Position numbers and translations under genes: made by a program. Positions 21,956 to 33,891 of a stretch of DNA of 64,000 nucleotides are shown here, one piece after another. Positions within the stretch are counted from its first letter, which is position 1; each line of letters opens with the position of its first letter. Source of the DNA: Branchipolynoe longqiensis (Eukaryota; Annelida; Polychaeta; Phyllodocida; Polynoidae); the NCBI GenBank assembly GCA_030323885.1, contig CM059196.1, positions 41,261,798 to 41,325,797 of the forward strand, written 5' to 3'. Under the pieces are notes generated by a model. The model was not told where the DNA came from, ran no database searches, and was given only the letters and a program-made list of their open reading frames with translations.

Positions 21956-22954
21956 ACGTTGTACTACAAAATAACTTGGATACTTGACACAGTGGGGACA
22001 TCCGCAGCCTGAAATAGTACAGAGTACGTAAGCACATGGACAACCCTTGTACACCCTTGAAAGTTATCTTGCGATCTGGAAAACATTTGAAAATGAAATT
22101 TTGTAAATCAAATAGAATACAAACACTTAAAATGTTGATTTTTGGTTTATTTTTGTCTGTTGTTGTTCTTACAATGAGAGAATCATGTGGCCAAGAGATC
22201 CAAGTGATAGCATCGCCATCTTGGTAAAAAAGTTTGTCATGCTTTAGCTTGGTATTATCCAGGGAATTTTGGTAAAGTTGACCAGGAAAGAGCTTGAAAA
22301 ACCTTGGAAATGTTTACTTCCTTCAGGTGCGTGAACCCTGAGAGTAGAAGCAAGTCAGAGTCCTGCCTGTTGACAACATAGATACCCAATCCTCGACCAA
22401 TACGTTGCAGTATGGCAGTAACATGCCCTGTACACGGCGCTGTCTTAACACTTCCGGTTGAAGGTGGCCAGGCACACGGCCATCCGCCGCCTCTCTCATC
22501 ACAGCCTCACAATTTGGACGCTGGTCACAGGCTGAGCTGATTCCTTCCTTCCCAGTCTCCCTCACCGACCTTGCTGAGAGACCTGCGACCTGCTATCGCC
22601 AGACACAAACCGAGCTGATGCAGATTCTATTTTTTAACTGTTTAGAGGTTTAACCAGAAAACAAAATTGTAAGTGAAACATTGTTTGCATTTGCTTACAT
22701 AAAATTACAAAATTGTATGGACAAAATATTTGCTTAAAGTGCATATTATGAAAGGTTTAGTATTGGCAAAAATATGATGCGGATAGAAATAATTGATCAT
22801 GCTTGCTCACAGTGCGATAATGTAACTACGCCCCTGATGCTGGATTTGGTCACCATGCTGTTCACCGTCAGCACACTCATGATAACAATGCCATATAACC
22901 AATACTCCAGAAATGTGTGTGTGTGTGAGGGGCGGGTGTATGGGGGAGTGATGT
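21956..22954. other. Intron, one GC-richer unexplained block
   Basis: The 22320-22610 block is richer in GC than its surroundings and open on the minus strand for 80 codons (22565-22323), without a domain I recognise. It could be an eroded element or a missed exon of another gene. Nothing else seen. Confidence 0.4.
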
Positions 22955-23068
22955 GGATTGATTGATTTGTGGTTGCTTTACGTCGGGTCGGCAGCATAGA
23001 CCATATTCACGGCGAGAACTGTTTAACAAAAATTCAGACCATCGCTTTTACATGTAAAAGCACACACT
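22955..23068 (-). mobile_element. LINE 3'-tail fragment, reverse
   Basis: Reversed gattgattgatttgtgg, then ctttacgtcgg, catattcacggcgag and cgcttttacatgtaaaagc match the 3' UTR end of the LINE at 40900-46054. Only about 110 bp remain. Confidence 0.82.
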
Positions 23069-24130
23069 TTATTTAGTAAACTATATGAGGGGGTACAGAT
23101 CAGTGTTGTGGAAGAGCAGGGGCCAGGATAAAGCCAGTCATGCATTGTCGCTCACACCTGATGCAGCCAGCTTCCCACTCCTATTGAGGGAGACAGGGGG
23201 GCATGGGTGATGTTATTGCTTTCCTAAACCCACCCACCGACCTGTCCCCACTCCAGTCCCTACGTGTAATATTAACTCCTGCCCGCCACACACCACCAGG
23301 AAGAGTGGCGTGGAAGGTGAGACAGCCAGTTAGAGTGGGTGTATACAGCTGAAATGAGGAATGTATGGCATCTGTAGAATTAGTTTTAAAAAACTAACAA
23401 AAAAATAATTATTTAAAAGTAGACAAGTAATCCTCTAAAAATATTATGCAGGCGTAGAGGGTAACATAGAACCTGACAGCTTAACAATCAATAGCACAAC
23501 ATATTATTTGGATCTTAAGAAAGACAAGATGATAAGTGATTGGTTGAGAACAATGACTCTGGCTGGCCAAACAATATCAGCCTACCCTCTTTATTTACTT
23601 GAGCAACAGTTGACAAATGGGGCTGATAGTCAGTGACGCGCTCACATGTGAGCTGCTCGAGAGGGGTTTGCCTGCATATGAGAAAACCAAATGCACCCAG
23701 GCCACTCACCTAACTGTGAGCAGCCCACCCGTAGGCGCTAAAGGGTCAGTTCGAGAAATAACATCGATATAATATGCTGTATTATATTCCACATAAATTT
23801 AACATCTTCATAAGCCGCTCACCAAGCCGGATACCACAACATTTTGACACATTTTAATACATTTTGATACTTATCGCCACTGTACTAGACAATTCTGTCC
23901 ATTGTCAATCCGGTGAGGTGTGATGGGCCTTCAGACACCAATGCTATATTTGGAATACAACTGCCAAGAATGGACATAGGCTGTTTGGTGTCATGCTCAT
24001 AGGAGGAATGAAGTTCAAGTCTCTCTATTATGTGAAGTCAACAATGCGAGGAACGTCGGAAAGTGCTATAAGATTACAAGGCATATGTAAAAGGGCTTCA
24101 AATCTCAAATGCACCGAAATATGTAACGCT
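23069..24130. other. Intron, no recognisable feature
   Basis: No repeat family, RNA gene or exon recognised. Confidence 0.45.
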
Positions 24131-24133
24131 AAA

Positions 24134-24527
24134 CTAGATCAAATACCCTATAACACTAAGACGGCTCACTCAACCTGTACTATGTAATCAAAATGATCAA
24201 ACCCACCACTTGGTGTGCTGGCTGTTCTCTTGGTTAAACAGTTGCTATATTATATGTATAAATGTATATATGAATGTGAAAGACGTGTGATGATGGCAAT
24301 AATGATGCTGATGATGATGTGTATTTGTTCATAGCAATTTCATATTGAAGTGTATTCATACTTACCTATCTCATGTATAATATAATTGTATGTGTTTATA
24401 TGTGAAACACCAACCAGCAGCTGGGCTGATCAAACCCACCACAAGGTGGCACTGCAAAATTGATATTACCATGGGAGAGATAGGGAGTGAGCTGTCTTAG
24501 TGTTATAGGGTCTTTGACTAGATTTGA
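24134..24527. repeat. TIR element, family CCCTATAACACTAAGAC, copy 1
   Basis: The long terminal inverted repeat ctagatcaaataccctataa...ctaagac is mirrored by gtcttagtgttataggg...tttgactag. The interior includes tgatcaaacccaccac twice and a GATGATGATG stretch. Nearly identical to 60160-60559. Non-coding. Confidence 0.9.
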
Positions 24528-24854
24528 TCCTACATTGCCAATTTAGACTGGCGCTCTTATTACATAGTTATTGCAGTTTGGAGCTCCTGTGCTATGCTGC
24601 TACGCCTTAAAACTGTGAAACAAAGCCCGGCATATCGATGTAGAGCTACACACAAATTAATGTAGGATATTTTAAATTTAAACTTCTCCTAAGTTACCCC
24701 TTTAAAGGTGAAAGTCACTTCAAACTAATGTACGATAGATAATTAAAAACTACCAATCTACTGTATTTATCTAAAGCATACATTACAAATCTATTACATT
24801 ATGCAAATTCAACATGCACACTTTCCTCCGTCAGTGTTAGTACACCACTAAGGT

Positions 24855-24975
24855 TATTGGTTGGTTGTTGGAGTTTACCTCATGGCAACATCTACGGTCA
24901 TATAAAAGGTACTGATTTGTGACAGTTCGCACTCATCATGACTTTATAGTGCTAGTCCACTGGGAGACCAGGCCG
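24855..24975 (-). repeat. SINE-A fragment, reverse
   Basis: Tail and first body part (ttggttggttgttggagttt, gtgctagtccactgggagac), interrupted at ccgtcgg by the next copy. Confidence 0.8.
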
Positions 24976-25325
24976 TCGGTTTGTTTGTTGTTGTTTTACG
25001 TCCTAGCAACATCTAAGGTCATATGAGGACGGTTCACGACTTGTGACAGTGCACACTCATGGTGACTTTATTGTGCTGCCCCACTGGGAGACTATGCCGC
25101 CATCACCATGACCCGATATCCCATTCAGTCACATTTTCCTGACACTGAGCTAACCAGTCCTTGCCTTATCCTAATAATGCCGAGCGTCTGGCTATGAAGT
25201 GACAAGTATAAATTTGTATGTCATTGGTTTGACTCGACCAAGGGTTCAAACCTGTGGGTTCGAAATCCCCGATCTACCAAAGCAGAAGACGGATGCTCAA
25301 CTCATTCGGCCATCCCTTCTGGGAC
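24976..25325 (-). repeat. SINE-A copy, reverse, near full length
   Basis: From tttgttgttgttttacgtcc through the body to a tRNA-like head (ctcattcggccatccc). It lies immediately after, and apparently within, another SINE-A copy. Confidence 0.87.
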
Positions 25326-25860
25326 CACCCCTAAAGTAACTCGACCCTTAGACAGCGGGCCTGTTTACACACATTACAGACCCATTCATCACGTGATACC
25401 CGTTGTCCAACCGGTGCAGCATTTACCAAGCACTCTATCACGTGCTCCTCGAGCGAGTTAACCCGCAGCTAACGGTACACTGGTTCCACTTGTGTAACTG
25501 TGACTGCATTAAGCGCCAGTCACAATATGGTTTACAACTGCTTGCAACCATTTTGCGACTAGTTTGTGAACCTGCAGTCACCACCGACATCCGTATGACT
25601 GAAGCAATGTTTGCTGGCCTCTGGGTCCCCAAAGCAATGCTCACTGACCTCTGAGCGACAATGTTTGTCATAAGGACTTTAGTGCAGCAGCTGCAACCTC
25701 CTTGCGACCATTTTGGTCACAAGGAAATTGGCGACCACTGAGGACCACTTTGCCACAACTTGCAGTATTTTACGACCAACCCTTTTTTGTGGTCGCAAAG
25801 TGGTCACGAGCATAGTGTGATTTGCAAAGTGGTCACGAGTAGTAGTGTGACTGGGGAGTC
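25326..25860. repeat. GTCACACTATGG-type foldback element
   Basis: Repeated GGTCGC/GCGACC words in both orientations, a left boundary near gccagtcacaatatgg (25517) and a right end gtagtgtgactgggg. Relative of 3165-3595. The leftmost 190 bp may belong to another element (gggcctgtttacacac). Confidence 0.6.
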
Positions 25861-26078
25861 CTCATTAGTGGGAGTTGTATGTGTGAGTACAACAGGGCGT
25901 CGTCTGCAGCTAATTACATCCCTAGACTTATATGTGAAGTCTAGCCTTTTTTGTTCTGTTTTATTGGAGTCGGGGATTAACGTTTTTGTTCGTTAAAACC
26001 TAATCTCCTTTCGAGGAAGAGTTTCTGGGGTGTTTTTTGTGTCTGTGATGTGCAATGCCCTTTAAAAAGTCCTTTCTG

Positions 26079-26667
26079 AAGGCCTTTTCACATACACGTT
26101 TGTTGACGTAGTTGAACGTAGTGGAGGCTAATGTAGGTCAATGTAGTTCAACACAGTTCACGTAGTGCAACATACCGGCATCCGTACGTCTCCGTGATAA
26201 GAACGTGATAAGAATGTGTGTGGGCCGTGAGTTCCGATTTAAGCTTTGGGCATCTTCAAAAGAGAGGTACCTTTGAGGCAGACGTAGATGATAACATACT
26301 CTAGCATACTCTAGCATACTCTAGCATACTTCTTAATGTACTGTAGCATACTCTAGTGTACTCTAGCATACTCTAGCATATTTTGACTCACACAAAACCT
26401 TGGTTGTTCTGCTGTGGTCACATAGCCGTTAGTGGATGAAGTTGAACATAGTTTAATGTAGTGGAGGGTAACGTAGTTCAACATAGTTTGACATAGTTCA
26501 TCATAGTTGGACATACAGGGATTCACACTGTAATATACCAGAATCCATACAGTAACATATTTATCTGTACTATTAGGTGGGTGATCAACCAAAACCTGCC
26601 ATAAATTAACATAGTTTAATCTATCTATGGATCACTAGGTCCACTAACGTGCATGTGACCGGGGCTT
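26079..26667. repeat. TIR element, family AAGGCCTTTTCACATACACG, with 10-bp minisatellite
   Basis: The left end aaggccttttcacatacacg is mirrored by acgtgcatgtgaccggggctt. The interior is built of ACGTAGTTCAACATAG-like words and, at 26290-26385, a CATACTCTAG decamer array. The two halves are roughly inverted copies. Confidence 0.8.
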
Positions 26668-27674
26668 GAGAGCTTGGAACAAAATTGGATATATACTTGA
26701 GTGAATGACGTGACTAATAATATTGACAAAGAAGATTTATTAGAGCGTCCTCACTGCTGGGGCATTCTAAGACGGTGTCCAATAAAACCACAATATGGCA
26801 TATTTACTGGCCGATTGCAAATACTGAAGAATGTGGCCATTTCATTTACCAAGAGAGCAACAACTTAAGTCACCATGACAATGGTGTAATTGTGTCTACC
26901 CCTTCCGTCTGTTCCTGTGGCCCTCATTGCTACCCGGGGAACAGAGAAGTAGGAAGCAGGAGGTGGGAATAACACAACTTTATTTTCATGACAGGCAGGG
27001 TGACCGGATGAGTAGTGCAGCTCTATTCAATGCAGCTGTGAGTGACCGGTAACAAGGCCCGACATGCAAGTGAAGTTATGGTAATTAATAATAGTGAGAT
27101 GAGAAATGCATACATTTTAATCACAATCACAGGATATTTCAATACGCATAAACAAAGCATTTTTATCATCAGTCATCAATCAATCATTAATCAATCATCA
27201 AACAATCATCAAACAATCAAATCTACATCAATGGAGACATTTCAATAATATGAGTTTAAATTTTTTATCAGGTCAATTCTTTAGTTTTTTTAGTTTTTTT
27301 TGTTCATTTAGTTTTTTGCCTGGGTTTATTTTTAAAGATCGAGTTAAGTGTATTGGTTGTGGGTAGGTGGGTTAAGAAGATGTCTTGCTCCTATGGTGGG
27401 CTGTGTGCGAGTGGCTATTTCGAGGCTCGCAGGAGCAAGTCTGGGGTTGGGGTTTTGAGGTTGAAGTTGATTGGTTGAGGGGGTTTTTGGGGTTGGCCAT
27501 TGGGGTGGCTTCTTGGTGTGAGTGGCAGGTGGGAGGGGATGCTTACCTGTTCTCTGCACCCCCAGCAATGACAGCAAATGAGCGCCACCTGCTCATTTAA
27601 CCCATTTAGAAGTTTGTAACTATATATACGTATGTCATATATATATTGGATCTCTGTATGTCAACCCAGATATA
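26668..27674. other. Intron, CAAT-rich short repeats and a GT-rich block
   Basis: ATCAATCATCAAACAATC-type short repeats at 27160-27230. At 27345-27610 a G/T-rich segment ends caaatgagcgccacctgctc, a palindromic end shared with 53235-53300. No exon recognised. Confidence 0.5.
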
Positions 27675-27992
27675 TCAATCAATCAATAGTTCCGTCCTCT
27701 AGTCGAGGGTTGGATGCAATGGTTCTCCACTTGTCCCGATGGTGTGCTGTTCTGATAGACTGTGAATAATTCAAGCCTGTCCACTGTGAAATATTTGTAA
27801 ACCATGATGTTCTTGGTCTCCCTCTCCCTCTGCTGCCATTCACCTTCCCTTCCAACAATGTATGGCATATTGAACTCTGACGAATGATGTGGCCAAAATA
27901 AATAAGTTTCTTTGTCTGTATAGTGGCAAACAAGCTTTTCTTATTTTCAATTTTTCTGAGAACTTCTTTGTTGGTGATCTTCTATCAGATAT
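27675..27992 (-). mobile_element. LINE 3' fragment, copy 2
   Basis: Nearly identical to 18001-18330, minus-strand frame 27933-27679, with KLIYFGHIIRQSS, RGRGRPRTSWFTNI and the caatcaatcaat tail. The close identity indicates recent amplification of this family. Confidence 0.9.
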
Positions 27993-28280
27993 ATATATAT
28001 AATATAATATATAATATAAGATATAATAAAATATATAATATATATAATATATCCGATATATGCAATATGCAAAATATATTCTATATACAATATATATGAT
28101 GTATAATATATATATATATTATATAATGTATATAATATATATAATATATATATAATATATATATAATATATATAATATATATAATATATATAATATATAT
28201 AATATATATAATATATATAATATATATAATGTAGATAATATATATAATATATATTATATATGTAGTATATATAATATATA
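27993..28280. repeat. (TATAATA)n AT-rich array
   Basis: About 290 bp of ATATATAAT repeats. The long Tyr/Ile open frames on the minus strand are artefacts. Confidence 0.95.
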
Positions 28281-29058
28281 GCATTGCAGCATCGGTACAC
28301 AGGACGTGGAAGCATGTAGTTGGGATAACATGGCATTTATTCCGGGCGGCCCCCGGGGGCATTACATGATGGTAGGAGCGAGCCGGAAGCCGTATGGAGA
28401 AAAGTCATGGTGTGATCGCGGTAAATGATGACAGTGGCATGGATGAGGCGAGACATGTGAGGATAGGCAATGAGCATGTGTATGTAGTGGTCATTAGAGG
28501 CTATCGGGAATGACACACTGTAATATGGTATGATATGTAATTATAATAAATAATGTGTATAATTGTTAGATGATATCGAGATATTAATTAGGTTTGATTA
28601 ATAACGATGTATGATATAATGATAGTATATATATAATTTTGTATGATTAAGTGTCAGAGAGGGTGGGTGGGTAAAGATAGTTTGATGTGGTCAGTCCTGT
28701 GGTTGGAAGCGGAGTGACCAGTGGTATGTGTGGTGGGGAGGCGCTCATGTGTGTGAGTCGTGGTTGGCTGCTGTGGGAGGAGCAGGCAGGCAGGGAGAGG
28801 GGAATGTAGGTGGAGTGGTGCAGTGGGTTGTGGTTGTACCCCCCCCCCCCTCAGGCCGCCGCCCCCGCCCCCCACCAGCCAGGGGGGGGGGGGTGGAGAG
28901 GCGGGCGTGGCCCAATGGCTTCGCTGCCCCGTGCACCCCGCAATGACCCCGAATGACCCCATGGTCATTCACCACAATTTATAATATATAATTATATATA
29001 ATATCTATGAGATATTATATATATATTGTATATATTATATATATTATTTATAATAGAT

Positions 29059-29093
<35 letters not shown>

Positions 29094-29107
29094 TATAGAT
29101 ATATATG
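28281..29107. other. Intron with GC-rich patch and AT repeat
   Basis: At 28640-28975 a GC-rich patch has a C10 and a G10 tract forming a near-palindrome (gtacccccccccc... agccaggggggg). It is bounded by AT arrays (28980-29105). Its ctggcttcgctgcccc-type words recur near 53230. Class unknown. Confidence 0.5.
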
Positions 29108-29181
29108 CCAAACACTATCCTCGCCATGAATATGGCCATAGCTGCCGACATGGCGTAAAACCTCCAAGTCACTCACTCACA
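29108..29181 (+). mobile_element. Retrotransposon 3'-tail fragment with CTCACTCACTCAC end
   Basis: ctcgccatgaatatggcc, gctgccgacatggcgtaaaa, then tcactcactcac. It is a relative of the LINE tail at 45990-46054 but with a different terminal repeat. Confidence 0.75.
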
Positions 29182-29237
29182 TGTGTATGTGGCTAAGCGC
29201 ATGCACCATGACTTATATTGTTCTGTTTCACCACCAG

Positions 29238-29394
29238 GTGTGGTGCCGCATCTTGAACGCCGCGGCCAAGTACTTCCGGTCTGTGACGTTCGTCGCCATA
29301 TTTGCTGAGGGGCTGTACCTTCACCGCCGCATCTCGCGCGTTCTCTACGTGAGTCGGCGAGAACCGCTTCTCAAATATTTCCTCATCAGTTGGA
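29238..29394 (+). CDS. Receptor exon D: ECL1 end, TM3, ICL2, start of TM4
   Basis: The acceptor tttcaccaccag precedes VWCRILNAAAKYFRSVTF and VAIFAEGLYLHRRISRVLY, then REPLLKYFLISW, ending one base into a codon at gtgagt. The Cys is the TM3 partner of the conserved ECL2 disulfide. EGLYLH is the class B TM3 signature containing Glu 3.50. The family-typical Trp-Met before EGLYLH is replaced (AIF). The WCRxxxAAxxYF segment is closest to CRF/DH44-type receptors. This exon is 20.9 kb downstream of exon C, the longest intron here. Confidence 0.93.
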
Positions 29395-31655
29395 GTGAGT
29401 ATCAACACACACTATTGCTCGCTCATAATCTATGAAGTAGGAGTAATTGAACTATGTGAGAAATAAAAGCCATGATAATGCTCTTCATTTTTAAAGTTGC
29501 AGTCTCATAGGAAAACATTACATTTTCGAAACAAAAATACTAATTTAGATTCGATTATATATGTCTAACATAGATACTGATGTAGTATTAATTTTTTCTT
29601 GTTGCATAGAAGCGAATACAAGTCAATTCAACCTGTGGTCCAGGGGGTTGTAATAAGGCAGGGGGTTGACATAAGGGGTTGCATTAAGGCAGGGAAAGAT
29701 TAACCCAGCACGGCAACTGTTCGGTTCAAAATTGCACACTAAATCAAATTAGCAGTAGGGCTTGTACATGCCAGCCAAGATACGCGATCCGAATGTAATT
29801 ACTTTGTTGTCTCCACTTTCTATGCAATACTTTAATAATGCCATATGCATATATATATATATCTTGTGTCATTCAATGTGAAAATGCCGAATGACAACTA
29901 GAATGGTCTAATAACAGAATGCCTACATAGAATACCACCCTTCATGGTAATAATATTCATCTACCACCAAAGTACATTAGTTGGAATGAGCGGGAATGTT
30001 CATTCACTCTCACTGTTGGGACACAAGGAACCACAAAGCCAGCCCCTCCACACCCCCCCCCCCTTGGTGGGGGTTTGCCACTCAGTTAACAATGCTCATC
30101 CCCCACCTTGCCATTCATTCTCCTCCCCAACTTCCCTTCAGCCAATCATGCCTCGCCTAGCTCTACGCCTCCCCCAGCCTCGGCCCTCACCCTCCTCTGG
30201 CTGATCAGTCTTCTGCAAGCACTTGGACTGATCACTGCAATTTTATCCACCCACCCACCTACTCACACCACCGATTTATTCAAGTTAAATTCTGCCGACC
30301 AACTGACTGATTCCTGACTGGCTGCCTCCATCCCAGGCCTACTACCCCTACTTCAACACAACCAACCGGCTCGCCAAGCTGCTCCAACAACACAGAACAA
30401 TATAACACATCATAAGACCCATTAGTCCAAACCACTACCCATAACATCTCCTAATAATATTTGCATTAATATATATTTATATTACACATTATTCTAATAC
30501 ACATTAATCACAAAATAAAGAAGAAAGCCAAATTATAAAGACATCACCGTGTAAATTAACCTTGATGAGTGATTGCCGTCACCGAAGCAAGTTACTCGTC
30601 CAATTGTATTATGCCATGTCTCATCCTCTCATATGTGTCATCTCATTCGCCAGCTCCATTCACTCATAGCTCGCTCACCATTCCATGACCTTCTGTCGGT
30701 GTTGGCTCTCTCTGAACAGCAATGGTGCTGCTAATGTACTGCCCACCAGGGGGCCTGACCCAGGAATAAAGGCATGTTATTCCACTTCCGCTGCCTCGTT
30801 TTCTGCGTCCGGTAACAATGGGATTTAACTTGCATTTGAGATCAATTTTGTATTTATTCAGCACAACTTTGTCCAGTTCGAAATGCCGTGCACATTTTAG
30901 TGTAAACATAAATGTGATGAATGCATTTATTCCTGGAAGGAAAACTGATAGAAAAGGGTTCTGCTAATTATTTGCTATGAATATGGCGTCTGGTGCTGAC
31001 ACTGTATTACATATTCACCAATCAATCAATTAATGAATCTAACCTTTAAAGGTTATATGATTAAGCAATGCTTAGGACCGACCCCCCATTGGTGGCCCTA
31101 TTCGATAGTATTTTTTTACTCTGCTCGCAGTGTTCGATTTGACATTCTAGCGGCTCAGCTGACCCGAGTCGCGGTTGTAATAATGGCAAATTGTTCTTTA
31201 TTTCTATTACTTTTGAATAGATTCAAAGCTTTGCAATGTGCGTATCGGCAAATTCAATGACAGCGGGCATTTGGTTTGTTCTCAACTATATTATTAACCA
31301 ATCGCTGTCATCCAACCTAGCTGTGTGCTGCGTAGCAAAGCTCACTGAGCGATTTCCGTTTCCGTTTGCTGGATTTTGATTATTCAACATGAGTATACAA
31401 ATGGCGGCGCCCATATAGAGCTATTTCCATTTCCGTATGCTGGATTTGTGTGATTTCATTTTCCATCTCTATGAGTACGAGTATTGTTTATGTATATATA
31501 TAAATGTTAGTCCTTAGCCTCCCCCCTGGGTGGCTCGGTATTAGTATCTATTGAATTGGAAATCCTAAACCAACAACTAAAACCTTGCATGGAAAGGTCA
31601 AATGATTTTAACGTACCTCATTCTCATCACTTATTGCATTGTGGACAGTTTAATT
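29395..31655. other. Introns around exons D and E, mostly unassigned
   Basis: 29497-29610 resembles the left half of the TTAAAGCTGCATAGTCCGAT family. 29990-30320 is C-rich with polyC tracts. No further exon or RNA gene recognised. Confidence 0.45.
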
Positions 31656-31659
31656 TCAG

Positions 31660-32065
31660 AATATACTTCACACTTCAAGTTACTATATAAACCATGTAAA
31701 CTAAATTTTGTAAATAGCTATATACCAGGAACACTTGCGGGCGAAAGCCCAGTATTACCACACAAACAACATATTTATATGAATAAAATTCATAAGAATT
31801 TAGTTCACACTTCAATTTACTATATAAACTGTGTAAAAGATCTGTGTAAATTTACCTGTATCGCTGCTAACACTTAAAGTCGAAAGACCAGTGCTATGGC
31901 ACTGACAAAATCATGTAGGAATACAATTCATCAGAATAAAATTCAGACTTCAATTTACTATGTAAACCATGTAAAAGATTAGCGTAAGTACTGGTACCGC
32001 GTTAACACTTACGGTCGAAAGATATATATGACACTGACAAACGATATATATGAATCAAATTCATT
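31660..32065. repeat. Tandem repeat, three units of about 141 bp
   Basis: cacacttcaatttactatat...accatgtaaa recurs at 31665, 31807 and 31948, each followed by an aaaGtcgaaagaccagtgct-type segment and a (caca)aacatatatatgaat segment. It includes the ccagtgctatggcactg palindromic motif found elsewhere in the window. Confidence 0.78.
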
Positions 32066-32171
32066 TACCAACAAAGAAAAACTACACCGTTCTACATTGA
32101 CAACCCAATTAACACCACAGAACTGACGCTCAGATTACTTATTCATCTACCACCGTGCTTATATGTTGCAG

Positions 32172-32235
32172 TATTTCCGGCCATCACCGTTATTGTGATC
32201 GTTATCTCAAGAGTAACGCTGAACCAAAATAAAGG
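32172..32235 (+). CDS. Receptor exon E: TM4
   Basis: A small exon (64 nt) starts after the ttatatgttgcag acceptor. Its first two bases complete an Ile codon started in exon D. It reads FPAITVIVIVISRVTLNQNK, leaving GG before the phase-2 donor gtgaga. Together with exon D this gives S-W-I-F-P in place of the usual class B G-W-G-x-P motif: Trp 4.50 and the Pro remain and both Gly residues are changed. Phase and hydrophobicity support it strongly despite the short length. Confidence 0.8.
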
Positions 32236-32742
32236 GTGAGAACATTTACTTCCATAATCTGTCAATGGTTACCAAGGGGGCACCCAGGAATTGGCATGGT
32301 TTTTTTTCCAAATATGGATCGAAACTACCCCTATTTTAGGGTAATTTTTTTCACATGGGTTGGTGGAACAACACCCATTTTAGGGAAATATTTTACATGG
32401 TTTTCTGGTGCAACAACCCACATTTTGGTGCAGTTTTTCACATAATCTTAAAATCTAGTGTTCCTTAATAAATTTAATGCAAGAATTTAGGTCTATATGA
32501 CTTGGGGAGGGGGGGGGGGGGTCCGGGCAACCGGGAAACCCCCCTGGGTGCGCCCCTGGTTACACATCGTCCGTACCTCGATTTACGCTCACTTCACTCA
32601 CACAGCGTCTCTCGTTGCACCGGGTTTTGCAGGACACGCCATTCAAGCAAAGGTCAAGTCTTAGCCGGAAGTGGGCTCTAGTATCCTTACCCAAATGGGA
32701 CTTTGCTCCTTTCTAGTTAGTTGGCTTCATTCCAACTGCTGA
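32236..32742. other. Intron with short CCATTTTAGG-like repeats
   Basis: 32310-32450 has three degenerate copies of an accccattttaggg...tttttcacatgg unit. A G12 run is at 32507-32521. Nothing else. Confidence 0.5.
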
Positions 32743-32753
32743 AATAATCATTC

Positions 32754-33090
32754 ACAGGACGCAGTGGCCGAATCGGTAGAGCGGAGGCCTCCCGTGCGGG
32801 AGATCGGGAGTTCGATTCCCGGTCGAGTCAAACCAATGACTTACAAAATTGATACTTGTCGCTTCCTAGTCCTGGTGTTTGGCATTATTAGGATGGGACA
32901 AGGACTGGTGTGCTGACTGTCAGGATAATATGACTGAGTGGGATATAGGGTCATGGTGCCAGCACCCTGGTCTCCCAGTGGGGCATTACTATAAAGTTGC
33001 CATGAGTGCACACTGTCACAATTTGGTACTTGTCCAGATATGACCTTAGATGTTGCCAGGATGTAAAACTCCAACAACCAACCAACCAGC
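32754..33090 (+). repeat. SINE-A, complete reference copy with 11-bp target-site duplication
   Basis: The tRNA-like head at about 32757-32828 (gcagtggccgaatcggtaga as A-box region, gttcgattcccgg as B-box) is followed by a body of about 220 bp and the tail ttgccaggatgtaaaactcc with a CAACCAACCAAC end. AATAATCATTC occurs at both 32743-32753 and 33091-33101. This defines SINE-A as a 337-bp tRNA-derived retroposon. Confidence 0.95.
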
Positions 33091-33148
33091 AATAATCATT
33101 CTTAATGCATCAACATCAACAAAAACTTGTTGACTGTTGACGTGTATT

Positions 33149-33676
33149 GGTCATTCTCTGAAACTGGGCACTAACGTGTGATTATGGAGACCGAAAGAGA
33201 GACATGCCTTTCAGATAATAGCAGAATTTAGGCCAAATAATAGCAGAATCCATCTGCAGGTGAAGGTCTAAATGTTGTTCATATGTCAGAGTTTAACTAA
33301 AGCTATTTACATTTTTCATTTTTATCTTATACAAATTGACGAATACGACCGCACAATAATTTCAAACACTATTTAATTGATTACAGTTAAACAAGCAAGA
33401 CAATTTCTGACAAAATATAAGTTGAAAAAAATCGATGGGTAGATGCATGATGCTGATGAGTAAATTTTCACATTTTCAGTTTAGCACAACATCATACAAG
33501 CATATTTTTGGAACATTTTGTAAGATGGATATGTCAATCTATAATATTTATAACATACTTAACACACAGTGGCAACACTAACTCTTTGACTTGCTACACA
33601 AAGAAAAGAAAGAATTACTTATCACCATCGTAACATGGACACCAAACATGTGGCACCCAGTTTCAGAGACTGACCC
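33149..33676. repeat. TIR element, family GGTCATTCTCTGAAACTGGGCA, copy 1
   Basis: The left end ggtcattctctgaaactggg is mirrored by cccagtttcagagactgacc. The interior (ataatagcagaat, catcgtaacatggacacca) is shared with 39855-40442. Non-coding. Confidence 0.88.
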
Positions 33677-33891
33677 ATTTATATACACTTGGGATAGCGC
33701 TTAATGGGTTTTCCATGTCTGAGTACATTCTTATTAACAGTGAAGGTCAACTTGTGTATGGATATAGTCAATTGAGATTCGGCATCAATCTTGTAGCCGT
33801 CCCTAGCGATGCTTTTAACTTTTAGTGACCCTTAATGTTCTGACGTATATCATTTTATTGTTCAGTCTTCTGTTGTGTATGGCATTTAACT

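Noticed and set aside
32757..32828. Functional tRNA gene
   Set aside because: A-box and B-box-like sequences are present, but the stems are imperfect and it is fused to the SINE-A body with target-site duplication; a SINE head rather than a tRNA gene. The same holds for 10490, 40500 and 49195.
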